A DNA stretch of 64,000 nt from Rhodopseudomonas_A palustris_F (GCF_000013745.1 NC_007925.1:248001-312000), one strand, 5' to 3'; counted from the first letter of the stretch, positions 43,034-51,759 are shown. The notes: a model not told the origin generated them from the letters alone. A program made the numbers and translations.

Positions 43034-43330
43034 ATGAACCGCCTCGAAGTCCTCGCGACGCTGCAACGATCCGAGCAGGCGCTACGCGCCCGCGGCGTCC
43101 GCCGCGCGGCGTTGTTCGGCTCGGTGGCGCGCGGCGACAATGGACCCGACAGCGACATCGACATCATGGTCGAGATCGACCCCGAGGCGCACATCACGGT
43201 GTTCGATTATGCCGGGCTGAAGGAGTTCATCGCCGGCCTGTTCGACACCCGCGTCGATGTCGTCAACCGCGACAGCCTCAAGCCCGCGATCGGAGCAACC
43301 GCGACCGCCGATGCCGTCTATGCGTTCTGA
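43034..43330 (+). CDS. MntA-type nucleotidyltransferase antitoxin
   Basis: 98 residues with a minimal nucleotidyltransferase (MNT) fold: G29-S30 in ALFGSVARG and D41-x-D43 in DSDIDIMVEID form the metal and nucleotide site GSx10DxD. In the HepT-MntA (type VII) systems this protein AMPylates and so silences the HEPN toxin. The last 20 bases overlap the HEPN gene, so the two are translationally coupled. The ATG at 43034 is preferred to the frame from 42953, which runs into a repeat. Confidence 0.9.
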   Translation: MNRLEVLATLQRSEQALRARGVRRAALFGSVARGDNGPDSDIDIMVEIDPEAHITVFDYAGLKEFIAGLFDTRVDVVNRDSLKPAIGATATADAVYAF

Positions 43331-43664
43331 CGCGTCCCTAGCGGCGCTGCGCGACATCAGAAATCACATCGATCTCGCCACCCGGTTTATCGAGGGATAC
43401 GACTTGGCCGGGTTCAAAGCCGACCTGCGCACGCTATATGCCGTGACCCGCTGCCTTGAGATCATTTCCGAGGCGTCGCGGCGCCTAAGCGACGATGTTA
43501 AGGTACGTCATTCTCAGATTGCCTGGAAACAGATTTCCGGGGCAGGGAACATCTATCGGCACGATTACGAGGAGGTCGGTGCGCAATTGGTGTGGGACAC
43601 CGTTGCGCGCGCGCTGCCGACGTTGCGGGCCGTCGTCGAGCACGAAATCGACCGGCAGGCCTGA
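43311..43664 (+). CDS. HEPN-domain (DUF86/HepT-like) toxin
   Basis: 117 residues, all-helical DUF86. LRDIRNHIDLATRFIEGYDL, CLEIISEASRRLSDDV and the C-terminal ISGAGNIYRHDYEEVGAQLVWDTV are characteristic. The RNase/AMP-acceptor motif appears as GNxxRHDY, with arginine directly before the histidine instead of the Rx4HxY spacing; tyrosine is retained. This is a recognised DUF86 variant. Start codon ATG at 43311, overlapping the MNT gene by 20 bp. Probably the toxin of the pair. The pair could also be a silent house-keeping remnant; both frames are intact. Confidence 0.88.
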   Translation: MPSMRSDASLAALRDIRNHIDLATRFIEGYDLAGFKADLRTLYAVTRCLEIISEASRRLSDDVKVRHSQIAWKQISGAGNIYRHDYEEVGAQLVWDTVARALPTLRAVVEHEIDRQA

Positions 43665-43716
43665 GAGGCTGCCGGTCGCTTGCTCGGCAACAAGTCCTTC
43701 ACCCAAAAGTCGATGG

Positions 43717-43731
43717 TTAATCGCGTCTTAA
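43717..43731 (+). promoter_or_regulatory. Perfect CtrA box upstream of the aminotransferase-ftsK operon
   Basis: TTAATCGCGTCTTAA fits TTAA-N7-TTAA exactly and continues CC, matching the extended half-site TTAACC. CtrA is the alphaproteobacterial cell-cycle master regulator. The box ends 13 bp before the first in-frame ATG (43745) and 88 bp before the ATG at 43820. Confidence 0.62.
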
Positions 43732-43819
43732 CCTCGCCGTATCTATGGTGGCTGATCCGTTTTCGCTCGATCCCGACCCTGCGATCGATCGCCTGAAAGT
43801 GCTGGCGCCTCGAATGGCT

Positions 43820-45061
43820 ATGACCGCTTCTTCCCGCGCGGCGCTGGGCGCCGGCAATCCCACCGGCGCGACCGGCGCGGAGGCCGAGCGCTCGCCGTTC
43901 GCGCGGCTGACCGAGCTCTTGGCGCCCTATCAACCGGCGTTGCCGCTGATCAATCTGTCGGTCGGCGAGCCGCAGCACGCGCTGCCGCCGTTCGTCGGCG
44001 CCGTGCTGGCGCAGCACATCGGCGAATTCGGCCGCTATCCTGCGGCCAAAGGCATCGCGCCGTTCCGCGAGGCCGCCGCCGGCTGGCTCGGCCGCCGTTT
44101 CAAACTGCCGCGTCCGATCGATCCGGAGAGCGAAATCCTGGTGCTGAACGGCAGCCGCGAGGGCCTGTTCCTCGCCGCGCTCGCCGCCGCGCGCTACGTC
44201 GCGCCCCGCGCCGGCACGCCCGCGATCCTGCTGCCGAACCCGTTCTATCCGGCCTATGGCGCCGGCGCCCGCGCCGCCGGCTGCGAGCCGATTTACCTTG
44301 AGACCACCGCCGCCAGCGGGTTTCTGCCCGACCTCGATTCGCTCGACGAAGCGACGCTGGCGCGCAGCGTGGCGATCTATCTGGCCTCGCCGGCCAATCC
44401 GCAGGGCTCGGTGGCGGACCCTGCGTATTTCGCCAAGCTGAAAGCGCTGGCCGACCGCCACGGCTTCATGGTGCTGGCCGACGAATGCTATTCGGAGATC
44501 TACACCCGAGAGGCCCCCGGCAGCATGCTGGAAGCCGCCGGACCGGACTTCGCCCAGGTGGCGGCGTTCCAGTCGCTGTCGAAGCGCTCCAACCTGCCCG
44601 GGCTGCGCGTCGGTTTCGTCGCCGGCGACAAGAGATTCCTCAATCTGTTCCATGAGCTGCGCAATGTCGCGGCGCCCCAGGTGCCGGTGCCGCTGCAACA
44701 TGTCGGCGTCGCGGCCTATGGCGACGAGGCCCATGTCGAGGAGAACCGACGGCTGTACCGGCAGAAATTCGACCTCGCCGACCAGATCCTCGGCAATCGC
44801 TACGGCTACAGCCGCCCCGCCGGCGGCTTCTGCCTGTGGCTCGACGTGTCGCGTCACGGCGGCGACGAGGCCGCGGCCGTGAAGCTGTATCGCGACGGCG
44901 GCGTCCGCGTGGTGCCCGGCAGCTATCTCGCCCGCCGCCAAACCGACGGCAGCAATCCCGGCGCCGGCTATATCCGGCTGGCCTTGGTGCAGGACGCCGA
45001 AGCCACCGCCGAAGCGCTGCACCGGCTGGTGCGGCTGCTCGATGAGAAGCAAGGCCGATGA
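43820..45061 (+). CDS. PLP-dependent aminotransferase class I/II (DapC-like)
   Basis: About 413 residues of fold-type I aminotransferase: INLSVGEPQHALPPFV, NGSREGLFLAALAA, PNPFYPAYGAGARAAGCEP, SPANPQGSV, LADECYSEIY, then SLSKRSNLPGLRVGFVAG with the PLP lysine, and the C-terminal arginine in GYIRLALV. It resembles enzymes annotated as succinyldiaminopimelate transaminase (DapC), but this is not certain. ATG codons at 43745, 43814 and 43820 are all in frame; I favour 43820 (MTASSRAALGAGNP) because the CtrA box would otherwise sit against the start. ftsK overlaps its stop by 4 bp. Confidence 0.85.
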   Translation: MTASSRAALGAGNPTGATGAEAERSPFARLTELLAPYQPALPLINLSVGEPQHALPPFVGAVLAQHIGEFGRYPAAKGIAPFREAAAGWLGRRFKLPRPIDPESEILVLNGSREGLFLAALAAARYVAPRAGTPAILLPNPFYPAYGAGARAAGCEPIYLETTAASGFLPDLDSLDEATLARSVAIYLASPANPQGSVADPAYFAKLKALADRHGFMVLADECYSEIYTREAPGSMLEAAGPDFAQVAAFQSLSKRSNLPGLRVGFVAGDKRFLNLFHELRNVAAPQVPVPLQHVGVAAYGDEAHVEENRRLYRQKFDLADQILGNRYGYSRPAGGFCLWLDVSRHGGDEAAAVKLYRDGGVRVVPGSYLARRQTDGSNPGAGYIRLALVQDAEATAEALHRLVRLLDEKQGR

Positions 45062-47505
45062 GCATGGCGATGGAGCGCGTCATTCCCCTGGTCGGCCATC
45101 TGCCGCAAGCGATCCGCGAGAGTCTGGCGCGGCGGCTGCGCGAGCTCGCCGGAGTCGGCCTGGTGGTGCTTTCGATGATCGCCGCCGCGGCGCTGATGAC
45201 CTGGTCGGTGCAGGACCCCAGCCTCAGCCACGCCACCTCGCAGCCGATCCGCAATATTCTGGGCTATTCCGGCGCGATCGGCGCCGATCTGGCGATGCAG
45301 ATCTTAGGCCTCGGCGCCATCGCGACGATCCTCACCGTCGCGGTGTGGGGCTGGCGGATGATCACCCATCGCGCCTTCGACCGCGAAGCGCTGCGGATCG
45401 CCTGCTGGATCCTGTGCACCGTGCTGGCCGCCGGCTTTGCCAGTTGCTGGCCGCCGGTGGGCTCCTGGCCGCTGCCGACCGGGATCGGCGGCGTGGTCGG
45501 CGACGCGCTGGTGCGCGCGCCCGCCGTGGTGTTCGGCCCGCCGGGCTTCATCTACCGGCTGGTGCTCGGCCTCATTCTGGGCACCGCGACGCTGGCCTCG
45601 TTCCTGATGGCCTGCGGCTTCGGCGCCCGCGAACAGGAGCAGACCTCGATCGTGGTCGACGACAGCTTCGACGAGGAAGACGACAAGGACGGCGGCTCGG
45701 TATCGCTGGGCTTCATGGTGCACGCCGCCATGAGCACCAAGGCGCGGCTCGGCCGATTGCTGACGCTGGCCTATCGGGCGCTGGTGTCGAGCGCGCCGAC
45801 CGGCCGCGCCGCGGCGTTCGAGCGCCAGGAGCCGCGGCTCGGCGGCGGCCGCAGCCCCTCGATCGCGCCGCAGGCCGATGCCGACCACGACGACGCCGAC
45901 GAGCCCGAAGAGCCCGACGAGGAAGAGGCCCCGGTCGCCCGGGCGCCGCGCAAGAAGGCCGCGCCGCGCCAGCCGGTTCGCAAATCCTCGGACAAATTCG
46001 AATTGCCGGGGGTGTCGATGCTGACCTCGCCGAAGGCCTCCGACCGCCAGCCGCTGAGCAAGACCGAGCTGGAAACCAATTCCCGCGCGCTGGAAGGCGT
46101 GCTCGGCGATTTCGGCGTCCGCGGCGAGATCGTCAAGGCGCATCCCGGCCCGGTGGTGACGCTGTATGAATTGGAGCCGGCGCCCGGCATCAAGTCCTCT
46201 CGCGTCATCGGGCTGGCCGACGACATCGCGCGCTCGATGAGCGCGTTGTCGGCGCGTGTTGCGGTCGTTCCGGGCCGCAACGCGATCGGCATCGAATTGC
46301 CGAACCCGCATCGCGAAAAGGTGTATTTGCGCGAATTGCTCTGCGTGAAGGACGGCAACGAATCGGTAGCCAAGCTGCCGTTGTGCCTGGGCAAGAACAT
46401 CGGCGGCGATTCGATCATCGTCGACCTCGCGCGGATGCCGCATCTGCTGATCGCCGGCACCACCGGCTCCGGCAAATCGGTCGCCATCAACACCATGATC
46501 CTCAGCCTGGTGTACCGGCTGCGGCCCGATCAGTGCCGGCTGATCATGGTCGATCCGAAGATGCTCGAACTCTCGGTCTATGACGGCATCCCGCACCTTC
46601 TGACCCCCGTGGTCACCGATCCGAAGAAGGCCGTGGTGGCCTTGAAATGGGCGGTCCGCGAGATGGAGGAGCGCTACAAGAAGATGTCGAAGCTCGGGGT
46701 GCGCAACCTCGACGGCTACAACAGCCGGCTGATGGAAGCCAAAAGCCGCGGCGAAGAGCTGACGCGCACCGTGCATACCGGCTTCGACAAGGAAACCGGC
46801 AAGGCGATCTATGAGGCCGAGAAGCTCGACCTCGAGCCATTGCCCTACATCGTCATCATCGTCGACGAAATGGCCGACCTGATGATGGTGGCCGGCAAGG
46901 ACATCGAAGGCGCGGTGCAACGGCTGGCGCAGATGGCGCGCGCCGCCGGGCTGCACGTCATCCTGGCCACGCAACGCCCGTCGGTCGACGTCATCACCGG
47001 CACCATCAAGGCGAACTTCCCGACCCGCATCTCGTTTCAGGTCACCTCGAAAATCGACAGCCGCACCATTCTGGGTGAAATGGGCGCCGAGCAGCTGTTG
47101 GGCCAGGGCGACATGCTGTACATGGCCGGCGGCGGCCGAATCAGCCGCGTCCACGGGCCTTTCGTTTCGGACGAAGAGGTCGAGAAGGTCGTCAAGCATC
47201 TCAAGACGCAAGGCCAGCCGGAATATCTCGAAGCGGTCACCGCCGAAGAGCCGACCGACGAGGACGGCGCGGTGTTCGACGCCACCGGCATGGGCGGCGA
47301 GGGCACCGACCTGTTCTCGCAGGCGGTCGCCATCGTGAAGCGCGATCGCAAGGCCTCGACCAGCTATATTCAGCGCCGGCTGCAGATCGGCTATAACCGC
47401 GCCGCGTCGCTGATGGAGCGGATGGAACTGGAAGGCATCGTCGGCCAGGCCAACCACGCCGGCAAACGCGAAATTCTGGTCGAGGAAGAGGAAAGCGGGT
47501 TTTGA
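45058..47505 (+). CDS. ftsK: DNA translocase FtsK
   Basis: 815 residues. Four membrane helices in the first 190 residues, a Pro/Glu/Ala-rich linker (about 195-330), then the motor: alpha/beta domains with DNA-contact region TLYELEPAPGIKSSRVIGLADDIARSMSA, Walker A GTTGSGKSVAIN (about 468-479), Walker B YIVIIVDEMADLMM, and GTIKANFPTRISFQVTSKIDSRTILGEMGAEQLLGQGDML. The C-terminal winged-helix gamma domain (SYIQRRLQIGYNRAASLMERME) reads KOPS sequences. It pumps chromosome termini across the septum and activates XerCD. The ATGA overlap with the aminotransferase gene indicates cotranscription. Confidence 0.97.
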   Translation: MSMAMERVIPLVGHLPQAIRESLARRLRELAGVGLVVLSMIAAAALMTWSVQDPSLSHATSQPIRNILGYSGAIGADLAMQILGLGAIATILTVAVWGWRMITHRAFDREALRIACWILCTVLAAGFASCWPPVGSWPLPTGIGGVVGDALVRAPAVVFGPPGFIYRLVLGLILGTATLASFLMACGFGAREQEQTSIVVDDSFDEEDDKDGGSVSLGFMVHAAMSTKARLGRLLTLAYRALVSSAPTGRAAAFERQEPRLGGGRSPSIAPQADADHDDADEPEEPDEEEAPVARAPRKKAAPRQPVRKSSDKFELPGVSMLTSPKASDRQPLSKTELETNSRALEGVLGDFGVRGEIVKAHPGPVVTLYELEPAPGIKSSRVIGLADDIARSMSALSARVAVVPGRNAIGIELPNPHREKVYLRELLCVKDGNESVAKLPLCLGKNIGGDSIIVDLARMPHLLIAGTTGSGKSVAINTMILSLVYRLRPDQCRLIMVDPKMLELSVYDGIPHLLTPVVTDPKKAVVALKWAVREMEERYKKMSKLGVRNLDGYNSRLMEAKSRGEELTRTVHTGFDKETGKAIYEAEKLDLEPLPYIVIIVDEMADLMMVAGKDIEGAVQRLAQMARAAGLHVILATQRPSVDVITGTIKANFPTRISFQVTSKIDSRTILGEMGAEQLLGQGDMLYMAGGGRISRVHGPFVSDEEVEKVVKHLKTQGQPEYLEAVTAEEPTDEDGAVFDATGMGGEGTDLFSQAVAIVKRDRKASTSYIQRRLQIGYNRAASLMERMELEGIVGQANHAGKREILVEEEESGF

Positions 47506-47666
47506 CCGCGACCCCGCCCATCGATCCGGCGTCGGAGTCGCGAAATCGCCACAGCGCTGGCTTAGCCGCAGGAGGCGCAGCGGCCTCGTTGCAGCGCATA
47601 AAATCGGTCCCCATCCGGACCGCAACCGATGTAAAATGCCGCTTTCCGGCCGGCCAGGACGACGCA

Positions 47667-48509
47667 GTGACGATCAACGCCCCGACAACTGACCGCACGC
47701 CCCGGATCTTGCGGCGCAAGCCTGGCGCGCAGCGCACGTTGGCGCTGGCGCTCGCGGTCGGCCTGCTGGCGGCGCCGGTCGCCGCGCAAAACGTGCCGTT
47801 GCCGAAACCCGCGCCGAAGCCGCGCGACGGCGGCATCCAGCTTTCCGCCACCACGACGCCGACCCGCGGACCGACCGCGGGCGGCGCCAGCAGCGTGCCG
47901 CCGGAGCCGGTGATTCCCGATCCGCGGCGCAACGTGCCGAGCCCGCTGTTCGTCACCTTCGACGCCCAGCAAAAGGCGCAGGCCGCCAAGGTCAGCAGCT
48001 ATCTGTCGTCGCTCTCGACGCTGGTCGGCAACTTCGTCCAAGTCGGGCCGGACGGCAGCCGCACCAAGGGCGATTTCTACATCCAGAAACCCGGCAAGGT
48101 GCGGTTCGAATATGACGAGCCGAGCCCGATCGCGATCATCGCCGACGGCAATTCGGTCGCGGTGCGCGACCGCAAGCTCGCGACCCAGGACATCTATCCG
48201 CTGTCGCAGACCCCGCTGCGCTATCTGCTGTCCGACCGCATCGATCTGTTGCGCGATACCAACGTGGTCAGCGTCACCGCCGACGATGTGTTCATCTCGG
48301 TGGTGATCGAGGAAAAGCAGGTGCTGGTCGGCACCAGCCGGCTGATGCTGATGATCGGCGCCAAGGACAATCAGCTCAAGCAATGGACCGTGACCGATCC
48401 GCAGGGCTACGACACCACCGTCGCGGTGTACAATCTCGACGCCACCAAGAAGCCCGATCCCGGCATGTTCAAGATCGACTTCACCAACTACTCGACCCCG
48501 CCGGGTTGA
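47667..48509 (+). CDS. lolA: Outer-membrane lipoprotein carrier LolA-like protein
   Basis: 280 residues from a GTG at 47667 with AGGA upstream. A signal peptide (RTLALALAVGLLAAPVAAQ) is followed by an unusually long Pro/Thr-rich spacer (about 45-90, PLPKPAPKPRDGGIQ), then the LolA fold: VSSYLSSLSTLVGNFVQVGPDGSRTKGDFYIQKPGKVRFEYDEPSP, VAVRDRKLATQDIYPLSQTPLRYLLSD and the C-terminal half. LolA ferries lipoproteins through the periplasm. It follows ftsK by 161 bp, the usual alphaproteobacterial order ftsK-lolA-xthA. A TTG at 47502 would give a less plausible start. Confidence 0.92.
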   Translation: MTINAPTTDRTPRILRRKPGAQRTLALALAVGLLAAPVAAQNVPLPKPAPKPRDGGIQLSATTTPTRGPTAGGASSVPPEPVIPDPRRNVPSPLFVTFDAQQKAQAAKVSSYLSSLSTLVGNFVQVGPDGSRTKGDFYIQKPGKVRFEYDEPSPIAIIADGNSVAVRDRKLATQDIYPLSQTPLRYLLSDRIDLLRDTNVVSVTADDVFISVVIEEKQVLVGTSRLMLMIGAKDNQLKQWTVTDPQGYDTTVAVYNLDATKKPDPGMFKIDFTNYSTPPG

Positions 48510-48549
48510 GCGCGTTTTCGTTTTGAGGCGTCCAATCAAGACCACAGCC

Positions 48550-48663
48550 GTCATTCCGGATTGCGAGTTCGCAAGAACGAGCAAGTCCGGAATCCAAACT
48601 CCCTGCAGGGGTTATGGATTCCGGGCTCACTCGCAGCTGACGCTGCTCGTGCCCCGGAATGAC
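48550..48663. repeat. Palindromic intergenic repeat, family C, copy 3
   Basis: GTCATTCCGGATTGCGAG to GTGCCCCGGAATGAC with inner GTCCGGAATCC and GGATTCCGGGC. Follows the lolA stop by 40 bp. Confidence 0.82.
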
Positions 48664-48728
48664 GGCGTGGGTTTTGGGCAAGCGCATCAATCCAAATCAG
48701 AAAGTCGCTAGCGCCATCCAAGCTTTGT

Positions 48729-48823
48729 CCCTCATGGTGAGGAGCCCGCCGCTTGGCGGGCGTCTCGAACCATGAGGCCGCATCCCTCGAGACGCGCGCA
48801 AGGGCGCGCTCCTCGGGATGAGG
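48729..48823. repeat. Two-unit inverted repeat, single family
   Basis: CCCTCATGGTGAGGAGCCCG, CGTCTCGAACCATGAGG, then CATCCCTCGAGACGC and GCTCCTCGGGATGAGG. The halves are related to family B in layout (GAGGAG / CGAGACG) but differ in sequence. With the family C copy before it, it fills the lolA-xthA gap of 342 bp, ending 28 bp before xthA. Confidence 0.7.
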
Positions 48824-48851
48824 CCTACTCGTTTCACGCGATTGGATCCCC

Positions 48852-49664
48852 ATGCGCTTTTCGCTCTCGACCTGGAATATCAACTCGGTGCGGCTGCGCA
48901 TCGATCTGGTGGCGAAGTTTCTCGAGAGCGAGCGGCCCGATGTGCTGTGCCTGCAGGAAACCAAATGCCCGGACGACGCCTTTCCGCTGAAGCGCTTCAA
49001 GCGGCTCGGCTACGAGCACGTCGCGCTGAACGGGCAGAAGGGCTATCACGGCGTAGCGATCATCTCGCGGTTGCCGTTTGCCTCGACCGACGTCCGCATC
49101 TTCTGCGAGAATCTGGATTCCCGACACATCTCGGTGGCGTTCGCGGCCGAGCACACCAGCGCCCCTCTGGTGCTGCATAATTTCTACGTGCCGGCCGGCG
49201 GCGACATTCCCGACCCCGAACTCAACCCGAAGTTCAAGCACAAGCTCGCCTTCCTCGACGAGATGAAGAGTTGCGAACCGCTGCATCCGCAAGGCGACGC
49301 CCGTCACATCCTGGTCGGCGATCTCAACGTCGCGCCGCATGAGCACGACGTCTGGTCGCACAAGCAGTTACTTAAAGTGGTGTCGCACACCCCGATCGAA
49401 TGCGAGAAGCTGTTGGCGGCGCAGCATCAAGGCGGCTGGCTCGACGTCGCGCGCGAACGAATTGCGCTGTCGGACAAGATCTACACCTGGTGGAGTTATC
49501 GCGCCGCCGACTGGACGATCGCCAATCGGGGACGCCGGCTCGATCACATCTGGGTATCGCCGGCGCTCGGTCCTTGCGTGCAGGACTATCAGGTGACCCG
49601 CGACGCCCGCGGTTGGGAGCGCCCGAGCGACCACGTCCCGGTGACGGTGACGATGGAGCTGTAG
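48852..49664 (+). CDS. xthA: Exodeoxyribonuclease III
   Basis: 270 residues. An AP endonuclease / 3'-5' exonuclease of base-excision repair. RFSLSTWNINSVRLR (N of the Mg site), CLQETKC (E36 region), YHGVAIISR, GDLNVAPHEHDVW (D and N of the active site), RRLDHIWVSP and the terminal SDHVPV histidine are all present. Length is standard. It follows lolA with only repeat DNA between, so its own promoter may lie in the repeat zone. Confidence 0.96.
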   Translation: MRFSLSTWNINSVRLRIDLVAKFLESERPDVLCLQETKCPDDAFPLKRFKRLGYEHVALNGQKGYHGVAIISRLPFASTDVRIFCENLDSRHISVAFAAEHTSAPLVLHNFYVPAGGDIPDPELNPKFKHKLAFLDEMKSCEPLHPQGDARHILVGDLNVAPHEHDVWSHKQLLKVVSHTPIECEKLLAAQHQGGWLDVARERIALSDKIYTWWSYRAADWTIANRGRRLDHIWVSPALGPCVQDYQVTRDARGWERPSDHVPVTVTMEL

Positions 49665-49781
49665 GATTCGCCGAGGCTCGAAGTAGTTCGGAAGAGGTCG
49701 AAGCCGTGTGCCGAAGCCGCGGCGACGGTCGCGCACTCCCTCACCCCGTTCTTGCGGGGAGAGCCGAACCGGACGTGGCCG

Positions 49782-50231
49782 CTACGACCCCAGCCTCGCG
49801 CCGGCCTTCAAAATTTCGTTGGCGATCCTGGTGGTGCGGGCGGCGAATTCGTCGCGCAGCCGCAATGCTGCGGCGGGGTCGGCTTCCAGCACCCGTTGAA
49901 ACAGTCCGCGGCCGATCCGAATCACCGCGGAATATTCCTGCGCCACCGCGGTGGAGGGCCGCGGCATCGCCAGCATCAGCGCCAGTTCGCCGATCAGCGC
50001 GCCGGGCTGGGCGACAATCTCGTGGCTGCCGGCGTCGTCGGCGCTGATCTTGAACGAGCCGCGCTGCACCACATAGCCCGCATCGGCGATGTCGCCGGCG
50101 TTGAACAACGTATCGCCGCGAGCATAGATGTGCTGATCGGAGCCGATCGCCAGCATGCGTAGCGAGGCGTCGCCCAACAGGCGCAATGTCGGGACGCGCT
50201 CGAGCAGCGCAACATCATCTTCGATCGACAT
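49782..50231 (-). CDS. Stand-alone cyclic-nucleotide-binding domain protein
   Basis: 149 residues that are essentially one cNMP-binding domain: YARGDTLFNAGDIADAGYVVQRGSFKI, then PGALIGELALMLAMPRPSTAVAQEYSAVIRIGRGLFQRVLEADP with the phosphate-binding cassette GELALM...RPSTAVA. There is no helix-turn-helix, kinase or channel domain. The ATG at 50231 follows a TTG codon; both fit. It lies 66 bp downstream of the OmpR-type regulator on the same strand, so the two may form a unit. Effector unknown. Confidence 0.87.
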   Translation of the reverse strand: MSIEDDVALLERVPTLRLLGDASLRMLAIGSDQHIYARGDTLFNAGDIADAGYVVQRGSFKISADDAGSHEIVAQPGALIGELALMLAMPRPSTAVAQEYSAVIRIGRGLFQRVLEADPAAALRLRDEFAARTTRIANEILKAGARLGS

Positions 50232-50297
50232 CAAGGACCGGCTGATCGGGACGCAGGGACAAATTTCGCTAAAGAGCGAATCGGCGCCCGAATCGTA

Positions 50298-50984
50298 TCA
50301 CGGCACCAGCTTGTAGCCACCGGCTTCGGTGACCAGGATCTCGGGATTCGCCGCATCCTTCTCGATCTTTTGGCGTAGCCGGTAAATGTGGGTTTCCAGG
50401 GTGTGAGTGGTGACCCCGGAATTGTAGCCCCACACCTCCTGCAGCAGCGTCTCGCGCGACACCGGCGACAGCCCGGAGCGGTACAGGAAGCGCAGGATCG
50501 CGGTTTCCTTCTCGGTCAGCCGCACCTTCTTGGCGTTGGCGCCGGTCAGCATCTTGGAGCCGGGGCGGAAGCTGTAGGGGCCCACGGTGAACACCGCGTC
50601 CTCGCTGGCCTCGTGCTGGCGCAGCTGGGCGCGGATCCGCGCCAGCAACACTGCGAAACGGAACGGCTTGGCGACGTAGTCGTTGGCACCGGATTCCAGG
50701 CCGAGCACGGTGTCGGAGTCGGTGTCGTGGCCGGTCAGCATGATGATCGGCGCCTTGAAGCCGCCCTTGCGCAAGCTGCGCACCACCTCGCGGCCGTCGG
50801 TGTCGGGCAGCCCGACGTCCATCAGCACCAGGTCCGGCGATTCGGCCTTGGCGGCGATCACCCCCTTGGCGCCGGTATCCACCGCCGAGGCCTCGAACTC
50901 CTCGTGCAGTGACAATTGTTCGACCAGTGCGTCGCGCAAGTCGTTGTCATCGTCCACGATCAGGATCTTGCGAGCGTTCGGCAT
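50298..50984 (-). CDS. OmpR/PhoB-type response regulator (CenR-like)
   Basis: 228 residues: receiver domain (ILIVDDDNDLRDALVEQL, phospho-acceptor Asp in VLMDVGLPDTDG, switch Thr in MLTGHDTDSD, Lys in YVAKPF) and a winged-helix DNA-binding domain (VRLTEKETAILRFLYRSG to THTLETHIYRLRQKIE). The string LTGHDTDSDTVLGLESGANDYVAKPF is what I associate with the alphaproteobacterial cell-envelope regulator CenR, but I hold this loosely. No kinase gene is adjacent. The start at 50984 is decided by GAGG upstream; the frame continues open to 51188. Confidence 0.93.
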   Translation of the reverse strand: MPNARKILIVDDDNDLRDALVEQLSLHEEFEASAVDTGAKGVIAAKAESPDLVLMDVGLPDTDGREVVRSLRKGGFKAPIIMLTGHDTDSDTVLGLESGANDYVAKPFRFAVLLARIRAQLRQHEASEDAVFTVGPYSFRPGSKMLTGANAKKVRLTEKETAILRFLYRSGLSPVSRETLLQEVWGYNSGVTTHTLETHIYRLRQKIEKDAANPEILVTEAGGYKLVP

Positions 50985-51148
50985 CGGAGAGGTCCTCTGG
51001 GCGGGCGTCGGGATCGCGGCGGCAACGGGCGGGCGCCTGTCGGATCGCGCTCCCAAGCGGCGATTCGCTGGGGTAGTCTGATCCAGATAGGAACAGTTGC
51101 CGTCAAATATAACTCCACCGCCGTGAAATTTACGATTCCGGCCCCAGC

Positions 51149-51748
51149 ATGAGAGCCCGCCTCCCGGTGCAACCCCCTGTGTCGTCAACGATTCGGCCGC
51201 TTCGCCAGCGCCGCGGCCGGCCCTGCGCGGCGGTCGCGGTGGTGTTGGTGCGGCCCGCCGCCGGCAATCCCAGCCGCGGCTGGCTGACCGCCGCGGGGAT
51301 CACCGTGCCGGTGGCGCTGGGGCGTGGCGGCCTCAAGGCCAACAAGCGCGAGGGCGACGGCGGCACGCCGCGCGGCACCTTTCACCCGCTGCGGCTGTGG
51401 TGGCGGGCCGACCGGGCGCCGCGGCCGCAGACGCCGCTGCCGGTGCGGGCCATCACGGCGCAGGATGCCTGGTGCGAGGATCCGGCCGACCGGCATTACA
51501 ACAAGCCGATCCGCCGGCCCTCCGGCGGCCCCGGCGACCGCCTCCGGCGCGACGATCATCTCTATGATTTTATTATCGAAATCGACCACAACGCGCGGCC
51601 GCGCGTGGCCGGGCGCGGCAGCGCGGTGTTCCTGCATCTGGTGCGCGACAATTTCGGCCCGACCGCCGGCTGCGTGGCGATGCGGAAATCCGCGCTGCTG
51701 CGGCTGCTGGCGCGGCTTGGGCCGCAGACCAGGATCGTGATCGGGTGA
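51149..51748 (+). CDS. L,D-transpeptidase (YkuD) family protein
   Basis: 199 residues with a YkuD catalytic domain: KREGDGGTPRGTFHPL, RAITAQDAWCEDPADRHYN, and the active-site block GRGSAVFLHLVRDNFGPTAGCVAM with the catalytic cysteine in TAGC and its histidine in FLHL. The family forms 3-3 cross-links in peptidoglycan or attaches proteins to it. There is no convincing signal peptide, which is odd for a cell-wall enzyme, although many alphaproteobacterial members of this short DUF-like branch lack one. Divergent from the OmpR-type regulator (164 bp). Confidence 0.9.
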   Translation: MRARLPVQPPVSSTIRPLRQRRGRPCAAVAVVLVRPAAGNPSRGWLTAAGITVPVALGRGGLKANKREGDGGTPRGTFHPLRLWWRADRAPRPQTPLPVRAITAQDAWCEDPADRHYNKPIRRPSGGPGDRLRRDDHLYDFIIEIDHNARPRVAGRGSAVFLHLVRDNFGPTAGCVAMRKSALLRLLARLGPQTRIVIG

Positions 51749-51759
51749 ATTCGTGCCCC

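Noticed and set aside
45304..47625. 773-codon minus-strand open frame over ftsK
   Set aside because: It is the complement of ftsK codons in high-GC DNA; composition is rich in H, R, G and D with no recognisable domain, whereas ftsK is certain.
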